Below, in pieces: positions 8,319 through 17,588 of a DNA stretch of 64,000 bases. This stretch comes from Fen-1231 sp035286465. GTDB lineage: Bacteria; Gemmatimonadota; Gemmatimonadetes; Gemmatimonadales; Gemmatimonadaceae. Numbering within the stretch: position 1 is the first letter of the stretch; every line of letters starts with the position of its first letter. Location of the stretch: assembly GCA_035286465.1 (NCBI GenBank), contig DATEDF010000055.1, forward strand, positions 20,139-84,138, in the 5' to 3' direction. The notes under the pieces were generated by a model that saw only the letters and a list, made by a program, of their open reading frames with translations, ran no database searches and had not been told where the DNA came from. The position numbers were made by a program, and so were the translations under genes.

Positions 8319-11135
8319 ATGCTCCGCCCTGCCCTTCTCCTCGCCGCGCTCGCCACCAGCCTTCACGCGCAGTCACCGGACCTCGGCGCGAGCCTCCCCA
8401 CCGACTCCGCGGTGATCCGCGGTCGCCTCCCCAACGGACTCCGCTACCTGATCCGCCGGAACGGCAAGCCGGAGAAGCGGGCCGAGCTGCGGCTCGTGGT
8501 GAATGCCGGCTCGATCCTCGAGACCGACGCGCAGCGGGGCCTCGCGCACTTCGTCGAGCACATGGCGTTCAACGGCACCGCGCGATTCCCGAAGGCAGCG
8601 ATCGTGAACTATCTCGAACGCGTCGGGATGCGCTTCGGCGCCGATCTGAACGCCTACACCTCCTTCGACGAGACGGTCTACGAGCTGCAGATCCCGACCG
8701 ACACGGCGCAGCTCGTCGCCACCGCGCTCGACATCCTGGAGGACTGGGCGCACGGCGTGAGCTTCGACACGGCCGAGATCCGGAAGGAGCGCGGCGTGGT
8801 CGTCGAGGAGTGGCGCACCGGACGCGACGCCTCGACGCGCGTCTCCTACCGGCAGTTTCCCGTGATGCTCAAGGGTTCGAAGTACGCCGAGCGCCTCCCC
8901 ATCGGCACGAAGGAGAATCTCGAGCGCTTTCCCGATTCGCTGGCCGTCCGGTTCTACCGCGACTGGTACCGTCCCGACCTGATGACCGTCGTCGCCGTAG
9001 GTGATTTCGACGTGACGGCGATCGAAGCGGGCATCCGCGAGCGCTTCGCGCGCATCCCCGTGCCGGCATCGCCCAGGCCGCGTGACTACGCGGCGGTGCC
9101 CGATCACGCCGAGACGCTGGTGTCCATCGAGAGCGATCGGGAGTATCCCTCGTCGGAAGTCACGTTGCTCTGGCTCCGGCCGCGCGACAGCACGCGCACG
9201 GTGGGCGATTTCCGGCGGCGCCTCGTCTCGTCGTTCTACGACGGGATGGTGAACGCGCGCTTCGGCGAGATGGCGCAGCGCCCCGATGCGCCGTTCGCGT
9301 ACGCCGGAGGCGCCCGCGGCGGCTTCGTGCGCACGAAGGATGCCTACCAGCTCTTCGCGGCCGTGAAGGAGAGCGGCTTCGAGCAGGCCGCCGAGGCGCT
9401 GCTCGCGGAGGCGGAGCGCATCGCGCGGTTCGGGTTCACACAGACCGAGCTGGACCGTTCGCGCACGAACCTGCTGCGATCGCTCGAGCAGCAGTACGCG
9501 GAGCGGGAGAAGTCGAACTCGGCCGGCTTCGCGGCGGCCTATGTCTCGAGTGCGCTCTCGGGCGCGCCGATCCTCGGCATCGAACAGCGGCAGGCGCTCA
9601 CGAAGGCGCTCGCGCCCGGCATCACGCTCGCCGAGGTGAACGCGCTTGCGCGGTCCAACTTCACCGAGGAGAATCGCGTCGTGCTCGTGGCGGCCCCGGA
9701 AAAGCCCGAGGTGAAGCTCCCCGAGGCCCGCGCGATGCTCGCGGTGTTCGACAAGGCGAGGCGCGCCACGCTCACGGCCTACGTGGATTCCACCTCGGAT
9801 GCCCCGCTCGTCCCGTCCCCGCCCGCGCCGGGCCGCGTGGTGCGGGAGCGCGCCCTCCCGGAAACCGGGATCCTCGAGTGGACGCTCTCGAACGGCGCCC
9901 GGATCCTCCTCAAGCCGACGGACTTCAAGGCGGACGAAGTGCTCTTCTCCGCGCAGAGCCCCGGGGGCTCCTCGCTCGTGAACGACGCGGACCTGATCTC
10001 CGCGGAGCACGCGAGCACGGTGTTGCGGCTGGGCGGCCTGGGTCCGTTCAACGCGATCACGCTCACGAAGAAGCTCGTGGGGAAGCGCGCCTACGTGTCG
10101 GCGTTCCTCGGCGACACGCGCGAGCTCCTCTCGGGTTCCGCGTCATCGAAGGACCTCGAGACGCTCTTCCAGCTCACGTGGCTCCGCTTCACGGCGCCGC
10201 GCGTGGACTCGAGCGCGTTCGTCGCGTACCGGAGCCAGATCCGCGCCTTCTTCGCGAACCAGCGGAACGAGCCCGAGTCGGTGTTCGGCGACACGATCAC
10301 CGTCACGATGGCCCAGCACCATCCGCGGGTGAGGCTCAGCTCGCCCGAACAGCTGGACTCGGTGGACCTCCGGCGTTCACTCGCGATCTTCCGGGAACGG
10401 TTCGCCAACGCGGGCGATTTCACCTTCTTCCTCGTGGGCGCGTTCACGCCGGACTCGGTGCGCCCGCTCGTCGAACGCTACCTCGCGTCACTCCCCGCGA
10501 CGGGCGACCGCGAGAAGGCGCGCGACGAAGGCATCCGGCCGCCCACGGGCGTGGTCACCCGCACGGTGCGCAGGGGGATCGAGCCCAAGGCGTCCACGCG
10601 CCTCGTCTTCACGGGCCCCTGCGAGTACAGCTGGGAGAGCCGGGAGACACTGAGCGCGCTGGCGGGGCTGCTCGACATCCGGCTTCGCGAAGTGCTGCGC
10701 GAGGACAAGGGCGGCACCTATGGCGTGGGCGTCTCGCAGTCGTGCAACAGCATCCCGTACGCGCGCTACACCGTCGGCATCAGCTTCGGCTCGGCGCCGG
10801 ATCGCGTGGACGAGCTGGTGGGCGCCGTCTTCGCCGTGATTGACAGCATCAAGGGCGGCGCGGTGAGCGACTCGAACCTGACCAAGATCAGGGAAATCCA
10901 GCTGCGCGAGCACGAAACGGCGCTCAAGCAGAACGGTGCGTGGATCGGGAACATGGCCGACGCCGACGAGGATGGCCGCGATCAGCGCGATTTCCTGCGC
11001 TTGCCGGACCTCGTGAAGCGGCTGAGCAGGGAACAGCTGCGCGACGCGGCGCGACGCTACCTCCGGACCGACAACTATGCCCGCTTCACGCTGCTGCCGG
11101 AGGAGGGCGCGAAACCCGCGCCGATCAGGCCCTGA
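8319..11135 (+). CDS. secreted M16-family (insulinase-like) zinc peptidase, two-domain
   Basis: 938 residues. Signal peptide of about 18 residues ending LHAQ. The inverted zinc motif HxxEH is intact as HFVEH at residues 77-81, with the downstream glutamate in VVVEEWRTG (about 157). The second half (from about residue 500, EWTLSNGARILLKP) repeats the M16 fold without a zinc motif, as expected for the family's C-terminal clam-shell half. It degrades peptides in the periplasm or outside the cell. Its TGA shares one base with the ATG of the CsaA-like gene (TGATG at 11133-11137), indicating cotranslation. Confidence 0.93.
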   Translation: MLRPALLLAALATSLHAQSPDLGASLPTDSAVIRGRLPNGLRYLIRRNGKPEKRAELRLVVNAGSILETDAQRGLAHFVEHMAFNGTARFPKAAIVNYLERVGMRFGADLNAYTSFDETVYELQIPTDTAQLVATALDILEDWAHGVSFDTAEIRKERGVVVEEWRTGRDASTRVSYRQFPVMLKGSKYAERLPIGTKENLERFPDSLAVRFYRDWYRPDLMTVVAVGDFDVTAIEAGIRERFARIPVPASPRPRDYAAVPDHAETLVSIESDREYPSSEVTLLWLRPRDSTRTVGDFRRRLVSSFYDGMVNARFGEMAQRPDAPFAYAGGARGGFVRTKDAYQLFAAVKESGFEQAAEALLAEAERIARFGFTQTELDRSRTNLLRSLEQQYAEREKSNSAGFAAAYVSSALSGAPILGIEQRQALTKALAPGITLAEVNALARSNFTEENRVVLVAAPEKPEVKLPEARAMLAVFDKARRATLTAYVDSTSDAPLVPSPPAPGRVVRERALPETGILEWTLSNGARILLKPTDFKADEVLFSAQSPGGSSLVNDADLISAEHASTVLRLGGLGPFNAITLTKKLVGKRAYVSAFLGDTRELLSGSASSKDLETLFQLTWLRFTAPRVDSSAFVAYRSQIRAFFANQRNEPESVFGDTITVTMAQHHPRVRLSSPEQLDSVDLRRSLAIFRERFANAGDFTFFLVGAFTPDSVRPLVERYLASLPATGDREKARDEGIRPPTGVVTRTVRRGIEPKASTRLVFTGPCEYSWESRETLSALAGLLDIRLREVLREDKGGTYGVGVSQSCNSIPYARYTVGISFGSAPDRVDELVGAVFAVIDSIKGGAVSDSNLTKIREIQLREHETALKQNGAWIGNMADADEDGRDQRDFLRLPDLVKRLSREQLRDAARRYLRTDNYARFTLLPEEGAKPAPIRP

Positions 11136-11467
11136 TGCCGACCCCCGACGACTTCTTCGCCATTGACGTTCGCGTCGGCACCATCGTGCGAGCCGACGCG
11201 TTTCCGGAGGCCCGGAAGCCCTCGCTGAAGCTCGAGATCGACTTCGGCCCGGCGCTCGGCGTTCGGCGCAGCGCCGCGCAGATCACCGTGCACTACGCGC
11301 CCGAGCGGCTCGTGGGTACGCAGGTAGTCGCCGTGACGAACATCGGCGAACGCCGCATCGCCGGCTTCACGAGCCAGGTGCTCGTCCTCGGCGCGATGCC
11401 CTCGCCGTCGGAGGTCGTGCTGCTCCGGCCCGACCACGCCGTCGAGAACGGCACGCGCATCGGCTGA
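11135..11467 (+). CDS. csaA: CsaA-like tRNA-binding-domain protein
   Basis: 110 residues matching the single OB-fold tRNA-binding domain of CsaA along its whole length: IDVRVGTIVRADAFPEARKP, LKLEIDFG, VTNIGERRIAGFTSQVLVLG and the late VVLLRPD. CsaA binds tRNA or acts as a secretion chaperone; which applies here cannot be told. The start is fixed by the overlap with the M16 stop. Confidence 0.88.
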   Translation: MPTPDDFFAIDVRVGTIVRADAFPEARKPSLKLEIDFGPALGVRRSAAQITVHYAPERLVGTQVVAVTNIGERRIAGFTSQVLVLGAMPSPSEVVLLRPDHAVENGTRIG

Positions 11468-11511
11468 ATGCGGGCGAGGAGCGCCACCGGCGGCCGCTGC
11501 GGGCCGGAGCC

Positions 11512-12000
11512 GTGAAGCACGATCGCGCCGGGCCGCCCGAGGCGCTCCGCGCCGATCTCCGCGTCGGACTGCACTGGCAGGGCGACCTGCGCTTCGACGT
11601 CGGACCGGGCGGGCTTCCGCCCCTCCGCGTTGACGGCGACTCGAAAACCGCGCCCAGTCCGCCGCAGACGCTGCTCTCGGCGCTTGCCGCGTGCGTCACC
11701 GTGGATGTCGTGCTCATCCTCACCAAGCAGCGGACGCCGCCCGTGTCGCTCGAGGTGGACGCCACCGCGGAGCGCGTGGACGGCACGCCGCGGCGCCTCA
11801 CCAGAGCGCACCTCCACTACCGCATCGCCGGGCCGGGGATCGAGCGCGAGAAGGCGCTCCGGGCGATCGAACTCTCGGTCACGAAGTACTGCAGCGTGCG
11901 CGACTCGCTCGACCCCGAGATGCCGGTGACCTGGTCGCTCGAGCTCAGCGCGCAAGCTCGCGCATCACGTGCCGTAGTTCTGGAAGAAGAATCCGGGTGA
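11512..12000 (+). CDS. OsmC/Ohr-family protein
   Basis: 162 residues. The two redox-active cysteines expected for the family are present, Cys61 (ALAACVTVD) and Cys127 (SVTKYCSVRDSL), so peroxide or hydroperoxide reduction is plausible. The fold signature PQTLLSALAAC is clear. Starts at GTG 11512, 44 bases after the CsaA-like gene. Its 3' end overlaps the convergent moaB gene by 56 bases (11945-12000), so the two messages could pair. Confidence 0.85.
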   Translation: MKHDRAGPPEALRADLRVGLHWQGDLRFDVGPGGLPPLRVDGDSKTAPSPPQTLLSALAACVTVDVVLILTKQRTPPVSLEVDATAERVDGTPRRLTRAHLHYRIAGPGIEREKALRAIELSVTKYCSVRDSLDPEMPVTWSLELSAQARASRAVVLEEESG

Positions 12001-12472
12001 GCGCGAGCTCCACCGCCGCCTTCGACCCGGGCAGCGAGACCACCAGCTTGCCGCCGGCGCCGCCGGCCAGCGCGCGCGAGAGGATCGCCGCGGCGCCGAT
12101 CTGGTCCTGATAGGAGATCACGCGGAAGAGCTCACCGAAGCCGGGCAGCTCCTTGTCGAGAAGCGGTCGGACGGCTTCGACCGTACGGTCCCTGCTGCCG
12201 AGCCCGGTGCCGCCCGTGAGGAGCACGGCGTCCACGTCCTCGCGCGCGAGGAGTGCCCGGACGTGCTCGCGCACCATCGTCTCGTCGTTGCGGAGCAGCG
12301 CGTAGGTGGTGACGCGGTGCCCCTCGCGCGTGAGCAGCTCCTGCATCAGGGTGCCCGACTCGTCCGTCGCTTCCGCGCGCGTGTCGCTGACGGTCACGAT
12401 CGCGCAGCGAACGGGCGGACGCGCGTCCCCCTCCGCGCGGTGCGCGCGCGTGCCTTCGGGCAGTGTGCTCAT
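11945..12472 (-). CDS. moaB: MoaB/MogA-type molybdopterin adenylyltransferase
   Basis: 175 residues. MoCF-domain signature GGTG at 87-90 (AVLLTGGTGLGSRD), preceded by VTVSDTR and followed by PGFGELFR and LPGSKAAVELAL. It takes part in molybdenum-cofactor synthesis, which fits the xanthine-dehydrogenase-family subunits and mocA in this window. The first 20 residues are a disordered, charged extension. ATG at 12472; a 7-bp tandem repeat and the esterase gene lie upstream on the same strand. Confidence 0.9.
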   Translation of the reverse strand: MSTLPEGTRAHRAEGDARPPVRCAIVTVSDTRAEATDESGTLMQELLTREGHRVTTYALLRNDETMVREHVRALLAREDVDAVLLTGGTGLGSRDRTVEAVRPLLDKELPGFGELFRVISYQDQIGAAAILSRALAGGAGGKLVVSLPGSKAAVELALTRILLPELRHVMRELAR

Positions 12473-12485
12473 CAGACTCCCTCCA

Positions 12486-12520
12486 CTCTTCGCTCTTCGC
12501 TCTTCGCTCTTCGCTCTTCG
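12486..12520. repeat. 7-bp tandem repeat, five copies
   Basis: CTCTTCG repeats five times exactly and ends at the base before the TAG stop of the esterase gene (12521-12523). It separates the esterase stop from the moaB start (12472). Confidence 0.9.
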
Positions 12521-14251
12521 CTAGTACTTCCACCACGGCGTCGTCGTCCCGTCCGGCTTCTTGCGCAGCCCGAACGCCGCCATCTCCCGCACCCGGTCGG
12601 CGTTCGTGCCGGGGCCGCTCCAGCAGTGCGGCTTCTGGTCGCCGTACAGGAAGAACCCTTCGTAGTGCGGGTTCTGCGTGGTCTTCATCCACGCCTCCAG
12701 TTCGCGCACGGCGCGCTCGAGAAAGAACGAGTCCATGTCGCCGACATAGACGTGCAGCTTGTCCACGAGCTTGGGCCCCAAGGTGCTCCAGTTGCGCTTC
12801 AGCTGTTCGAGGAGGTCGTAGTTGTCCTTCCAGTACTGCGCGACACTCTTGTCAATCGCGCCCGTCTTCGAATCCACGAGCGGCTTGAAGTAGCCGTCGG
12901 GGCCGAGCGGCCCGAACACGGCTTGCCAGATGTCCTGCTGGCCGGTGCCCGAGCGGCCGCGCGTCCCGTGCACCAGCTCCATCCAGTAGCGCTGCTGCGC
13001 CGTCTGCCGGATTTCGCCATTCACTTCGCGCGAGTTCACGATCGGTGTGCGGTGCCAGTCGCCGATCTTCTTGTAGAACGCGTTGTCGTCCGTGTAGATG
13101 TTGATCCCCTCGACGTCGGTGAACGTGACGGGATCGGGGCAGTACGCCCACGTACCGCCGAAGAAGTCGGGGTGGAAGATCTGCAGCGCGAGCGCTTCCC
13201 ACCCGCCGGTCGAGCCGCCGGAGAGCCAGCGCGCCCACGGTTCGCGAATCACGCGATATCGCCTCTCGATCTCGGGAATCAGCTCGTTGAGGATCGCGTC
13301 GCCATAGGGGCCGACGTTCACCGAGTTCACCGCGTAGGAGTCGTCGAAGTACGGCGTCGGATGCTGAAACGTGACGGCGAGGAGGCGCGGGAAGTTGTCG
13401 GACAGCCATTCCTCGCGGAACGCCGGACCGGCGGGCGCACCCCGGCCGCCGCCACCTCCTCCCGCGCCGCCACCGCCGGCGCGGCCGGCGCCACCGCCGC
13501 GGCCGCCCTCGAATCCATACGGCGCGTTGAGTCCGAAGTGCCCCTGGATGTAGTTGACCGGATAGCTGATCGTCGCGGTCTTGTAGTCGCGCGGCAGCAG
13601 GACCGTCGCGCCGAGGTAGATCGGCCGCCCCCAGAACTTCGTCAGGGACGGGCTCTGGAACTTGAAGCGCTGCACGAACTCGTTGTCGGGGGGAATGCTC
13701 ACGGGCGGCATCACCTGGTCCGCCACGAGCTGCACCACCTGCTTCGCGCGCGGGTCGAGCCGCACCCGCCGCGGCACGCTGTGGAAGTTGCCGGGCGAGC
13801 GGAGCCAGTTCTGACCTTCCCACTGGTCGTCGTGCATCCAGAGGACGTGCCCGTCGGCACGGCGGAACTCCGAGTAGACGTTGATCACCGCCTGCACCGT
13901 GTACTCGCCGGCGGGAATGTCGGCGAGGTCGGCGACCGGAGTGCCGAGGTCGCTGCCGTCCACCACGGCGGCCTGGCCCGGCGCGAGCCGCTCGAAATCG
14001 CGGCCGAAGAGCGGCGCGCCGACGCGCCCGACCTGCGCGCGCGGCTCGCGGGTGGTGTCGCGCGTGATGATCACGTACGCGCGCCCGGTGGTCGGGTTAG
14101 CGCGCACCGACGCGGGGATCGTGATCTCGAATCGCGCCGGCGCCCGCCCCGACGGACCCGGAAGGAGGAGCGACGTCTGCGCCGCCACGGGGGAGGCAGC
14201 AATAACCGGGAAGAGCGCGACGACCGCGCGCGCGCGACGGAAGCGGAGCAT
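12521..14251 (-). CDS. secreted esterase-D-like alpha/beta hydrolase
   Basis: 576 residues. Signal peptide of about 25 residues (from MLRFRRARAVVALF, ending VAAQ), which is why I chose ATG 14251 over the upstream 14281. The N-terminal 200 residues form a beta-rich module (EITIPASVR, EYTVQAVINVYSEF); the C-terminal half is an esterase-D-type hydrolase with the nucleophile motif GGSTGG at about 345-350 (Ser347). A low-complexity Gly/Ala/Arg insert lies at about 246-273, between the first strands of the hydrolase domain and FREEWLSDNFPRLL. Substrate unknown. Confidence 0.85.
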   Translation of the reverse strand: MLRFRRARAVVALFPVIAASPVAAQTSLLLPGPSGRAPARFEITIPASVRANPTTGRAYVIITRDTTREPRAQVGRVGAPLFGRDFERLAPGQAAVVDGSDLGTPVADLADIPAGEYTVQAVINVYSEFRRADGHVLWMHDDQWEGQNWLRSPGNFHSVPRRVRLDPRAKQVVQLVADQVMPPVSIPPDNEFVQRFKFQSPSLTKFWGRPIYLGATVLLPRDYKTATISYPVNYIQGHFGLNAPYGFEGGRGGGAGRAGGGGAGGGGGGRGAPAGPAFREEWLSDNFPRLLAVTFQHPTPYFDDSYAVNSVNVGPYGDAILNELIPEIERRYRVIREPWARWLSGGSTGGWEALALQIFHPDFFGGTWAYCPDPVTFTDVEGINIYTDDNAFYKKIGDWHRTPIVNSREVNGEIRQTAQQRYWMELVHGTRGRSGTGQQDIWQAVFGPLGPDGYFKPLVDSKTGAIDKSVAQYWKDNYDLLEQLKRNWSTLGPKLVDKLHVYVGDMDSFFLERAVRELEAWMKTTQNPHYEGFFLYGDQKPHCWSGPGTNADRVREMAAFGLRKKPDGTTTPWWKY

Positions 14252-14375
14252 TCGGTCTCCGGATGGAGCGGGTTCCGCCAAAGCTGGGACGCTGCGAAAT
14301 GCTCAGCAAGGGCGCCATATTTCCGCTGGTACTCCGATTGCACCGCTTACACCGCACGCCAGCCCGACGCCTCCC

Positions 14376-15017
14376 GTGCCCTCTCTCGCCGACCTCCGCC
14401 GCGACTACGCGCTCGAGTCGCTCACCGAGCGCGACGTGGACCCCGATCCGATCCGCCAGTTCGAGCGGTGGTTCGAGCAGGCCACGAAGGCCGGCCTGAT
14501 GGATCCCAACGCGATGGCCCTCGCGACGAGCACGCCGGACGGCCGGTCGTCGGTGCGCATCGTGCTGCTCAAGGATGTGGACGCACGCGGGTTCGTCTTT
14601 TTCACCGACTACCGGAGCCGGAAAGGCACGGAACTCGACGCCAATCCGCGTGCGGCGCTCTGTTTCTGGTGGGACGTGCTGCAACGTCAGGTGCTCGCCA
14701 CGGGGACCGCCACGCGGATCCCGAACGCCGAGTCGGCGGAGTACTTCCGCACGCGGCCGCGCGGCAGCCAGATCGGTGCCTGGGCCTCGCAACAGAGCAG
14801 CCGCATTCCTTCGCGCGAGGCGCTCGAACGCGAGGTGGCGCGCTACTTCGCGCAGTATCCCGACGGCACCGACGTGCCGCTGCCCCACCATTGGGGCGGT
14901 TATCGCATCGCGCCCGAGATGATCGAGTTCTGGCAGGGGCGGCCGGACCGCCTGCACGACCGGATCGTGTACGCGCGCGACGGCACGGAATGGCGGATCG
15001 AGCGGCTCTCGCCGTAG
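14376..15017 (+). CDS. pdxH: pyridoxamine 5'-phosphate oxidase
   Basis: 213 residues. FMN-dependent oxidation of pyridoxine/pyridoxamine 5'-phosphate to pyridoxal phosphate. Family hallmarks in order: LRRDYALESL, DPIRQFERWF, MALATSTPDG, RIVLLKDVDARGFVFFTDYR, SRKGTELDANP, FWWDVLQRQV, RPRGSQIGAWASQQS, HWGGYRIAPEMIEFWQG and the C-terminal RIERLSP. The frame is open far upstream, but GTG 14376 places the start where the family starts. Divergent from the esterase gene. Confidence 0.95.
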   Translation: MPSLADLRRDYALESLTERDVDPDPIRQFERWFEQATKAGLMDPNAMALATSTPDGRSSVRIVLLKDVDARGFVFFTDYRSRKGTELDANPRAALCFWWDVLQRQVLATGTATRIPNAESAEYFRTRPRGSQIGAWASQQSSRIPSREALEREVARYFAQYPDGTDVPLPHHWGGYRIAPEMIEFWQGRPDRLHDRIVYARDGTEWRIERLSP

Positions 15018-15104
15018 GCGAAACGCAGGCGCCGTTCAATCCGTAGGTGGGCTTCGACTGTCGAACCGGACAGTCGCCCACGCTCCACGCGCCGAGATCA
15101 CGCC

Positions 15105-17525
15105 ATGGACACGTTCCTCCAGGACGTGCGCTACGCCTTCCGGACGCTCCGCAAGAGCCCGGTCTTCACGGCCGTCGCCGTGGCCTGTCTCGCCCTCGGC
15201 ATCGCGACGAACACGACGCTCTTCTCGGTGTTCGACTCGGTCTTCCTGCGCCCGTTCCCGTTCGACGACCCCGAGCGGCTCGCGAACCTGCAGGAGTACG
15301 ACCCGAAGACCGGCGACGAGAACTCGATCTCGTACCTCAACTACCTCGACTGGCGCGCGCAGGCCAACTCGTTCGTGGACGTGGGCGCCTACTCCGGGCG
15401 GAGCCTCGCGATCACCGAGGGCGAGGAGCCCGAGCGGCTCTTCGGACAGATCATCAGCGCGAACCTCTTCCCGATGCTTGGCGTGCGGCCGCAGATCGGC
15501 CGGCTCTTCCGCGCCGACGAGGACCGGCCCGGCGCCCCCGGCGTGATCCTGCTGAGCGACGGCGTGTGGAAGCGGCGCTACGCGGCGGATTCGACGGTGC
15601 TCGGCCGCGTGATCTCGGTCAACAACCTGCCCTTCACGGTCGTCGGCGTGATGCCGCCGAAGTTCAAGTTCCCGCAGCAGAGCGAGCTCTGGATCCCTTT
15701 GGCGCCGCTCCTCCACGCCGACCACCGCGACTGGCGCTCCGTGGCGATGATCGGCCGCCTCAAGCCCGGCGTGTCCGTGGCGCAGGCGAGCCGTGAGGTC
15801 GGCGACATCTCGCGGCGGCTGAACGCGCAGTACGCGCTGCACGCGGACAACTGGGTCGGGATGGCCGAGGATCTCCGCGACGACTTCATGCCGGACGACG
15901 TCCGGCTGATCATCGCGACGATGATGGGAGCGGTGACGTTCGTGCTCCTCATCGCCTGTGCGAACGTGGCGAACCTGCTGCTCACGCGCTCGGCCGCGCG
16001 CCAGCGCGAGATCGCCATCCGCGCGGCGATCGGCGCGGGCCGCGGACGGATCGTGCGCCAGCTCCTCACCGAATCGGTGCTGCTCGCGCTGGCCGCGGGG
16101 GTTATCGCGCTCCCCCTCACTTGGGAGTGGTTGCGGCTGCTCGACCTCGCGATGCCACCGGAGGACCCGATTCCCTTCTACATCCACTGGTCGCTCGACG
16201 TGCGGACGCTGCTCTACACGGGTGGGGTCTCGGTGCTCACGGGCGTGCTCTTCGGGCTGGCGCCCGCGCTGCACGTCTCGCGCGGGCAGCTCCACGAGGC
16301 GCTCAAGGAGGGCGGCCGCGACGGCGGGGGAGGCGTGCGGCGCAACCGGCTGCGCAGCACGCTCGTCGTCGCCGAGGTCGCGCTCTCGCTCGTGCTGCTC
16401 GTGGGCGCGTCGCTCTTCGTCCGCACGTTCTTCGCGCTGCAGCACGCCGACGTCGGATTCGACACTTCACCGATCCTGACGACGCGTTTCTACCTGCCGG
16501 GCCAGCGCTACGACAGCACCTTCGCGAAACAGCACGCGGTCGAGGACCTCCTCGCGCGCGTGGAGGCACTTCCCGGCGTGGCATCGGCGACCGTGTCGAA
16601 CCTGATTCCGTTCGACGGCGGCGGCGCGGGGAGCGGCCTGATCATCGAGGGCCGCGACGTCGAGCGGGGGCAGGAACCGTTTCTCTTCTGGACCGGCGTC
16701 AGTGGCCACTGGTTCGAGACGCTCGGCGTGCGCCTGGCCCGCGGGCGCGCCTTCACGGAGCACGAGCTGCGCGACAGCGTGAGCGTGGCGGTCGTCAACC
16801 GCACGATGGCCGCGCGATTCTGGCCGAATGAGGACCCGGTCGGCCGCCGGTTCCGCCTCGCGCATGACTCCTCGCACACCTGGTTCTCCGTCATCGGTGT
16901 CGCGCCCGACATCCGCACGAGCCAGCTCGACAATCGCGGCGAGATCCAGCCCACCGCGTACGTCTCCTACCGCTTTCTCCCCGCGCGCAACCACGGGCTC
17001 ATGGTGCGCGCGAAGGGACCCCCGACCTCGATCGCGGGCGCGGTACGCGCCGCCATCCGCGCCTCGGATCCCGCAATCCCGGTGTTCAACGTCCGCACGA
17101 TGAACAAGGTGAAGGAGCTGAGCTACTGGCAGTACGGAATCTTCGGCTGGATGTTCGCGATCTTCGGCGCCGTCGCGCTCTTTCTCGCCGCCATCGGCGT
17201 CTACGGCGTGATCTCGTACGGCGTCTCGCAGCGCACGCGCGAGATCGGGGTGCGCATCGCGCTCGGCGCGCAACAGCGGCACGTCATCGCGCTCGTCGTG
17301 CGGCAGGGGATGCTCCTCGCGGCCCTCGGGGTCGTGCTCGGACTGGCGGGCGCACTGGGCGTCACCCGCGTCGTCTCGAGCGTGCTGATCGGCGTCTCGC
17401 CGACCGACCCCGTGAGCTTCGTGGGCGTATCGGTGTTTCTGGCCGGCGTGGCGCTCCTCGCCAGCTACGTGCCGGCGCGCCGGGCCACGGAGGTGGACCC
17501 GATCACCGCGCTGCGCTTCGAGTGA
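15105..17525 (+). CDS. ADOP-type (MacB/FtsX-like) ABC transporter permease
   Basis: 806 residues with the duplicated permease layout typical of Acidobacteria and Gemmatimonadota: an N-terminal MDTFLQDVRYAFRTLRKSP leader, first membrane segment about 21-41, a periplasmic MacB-core domain to about 260, three membrane segments (about 267-430), a second periplasmic domain (about 445-665) and a final three-segment FtsX block (from about 680) ending VDPITALRFE. No ATPase gene is adjacent, so it must use one encoded elsewhere; such genes are usually called orphan permeases. Confidence 0.92.
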   Translation: MDTFLQDVRYAFRTLRKSPVFTAVAVACLALGIATNTTLFSVFDSVFLRPFPFDDPERLANLQEYDPKTGDENSISYLNYLDWRAQANSFVDVGAYSGRSLAITEGEEPERLFGQIISANLFPMLGVRPQIGRLFRADEDRPGAPGVILLSDGVWKRRYAADSTVLGRVISVNNLPFTVVGVMPPKFKFPQQSELWIPLAPLLHADHRDWRSVAMIGRLKPGVSVAQASREVGDISRRLNAQYALHADNWVGMAEDLRDDFMPDDVRLIIATMMGAVTFVLLIACANVANLLLTRSAARQREIAIRAAIGAGRGRIVRQLLTESVLLALAAGVIALPLTWEWLRLLDLAMPPEDPIPFYIHWSLDVRTLLYTGGVSVLTGVLFGLAPALHVSRGQLHEALKEGGRDGGGGVRRNRLRSTLVVAEVALSLVLLVGASLFVRTFFALQHADVGFDTSPILTTRFYLPGQRYDSTFAKQHAVEDLLARVEALPGVASATVSNLIPFDGGGAGSGLIIEGRDVERGQEPFLFWTGVSGHWFETLGVRLARGRAFTEHELRDSVSVAVVNRTMAARFWPNEDPVGRRFRLAHDSSHTWFSVIGVAPDIRTSQLDNRGEIQPTAYVSYRFLPARNHGLMVRAKGPPTSIAGAVRAAIRASDPAIPVFNVRTMNKVKELSYWQYGIFGWMFAIFGAVALFLAAIGVYGVISYGVSQRTREIGVRIALGAQQRHVIALVVRQGMLLAALGVVLGLAGALGVTRVVSSVLIGVSPTDPVSFVGVSVFLAGVALLASYVPARRATEVDPITALRFE

Positions 17526-17588
17526 CGGCGCCCGGCCGACGCCGCGCGTGCGAGCGTGCCGTCCGCGGGCCGGCCCGGATTCGGCCGC

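Noticed and set aside
12263..15046. 927-codon plus-strand open frame across moaB, the esterase and pdxH
   Set aside because: Composition is typical of antisense shadows in G+C-rich DNA and it overlaps three well-supported genes.
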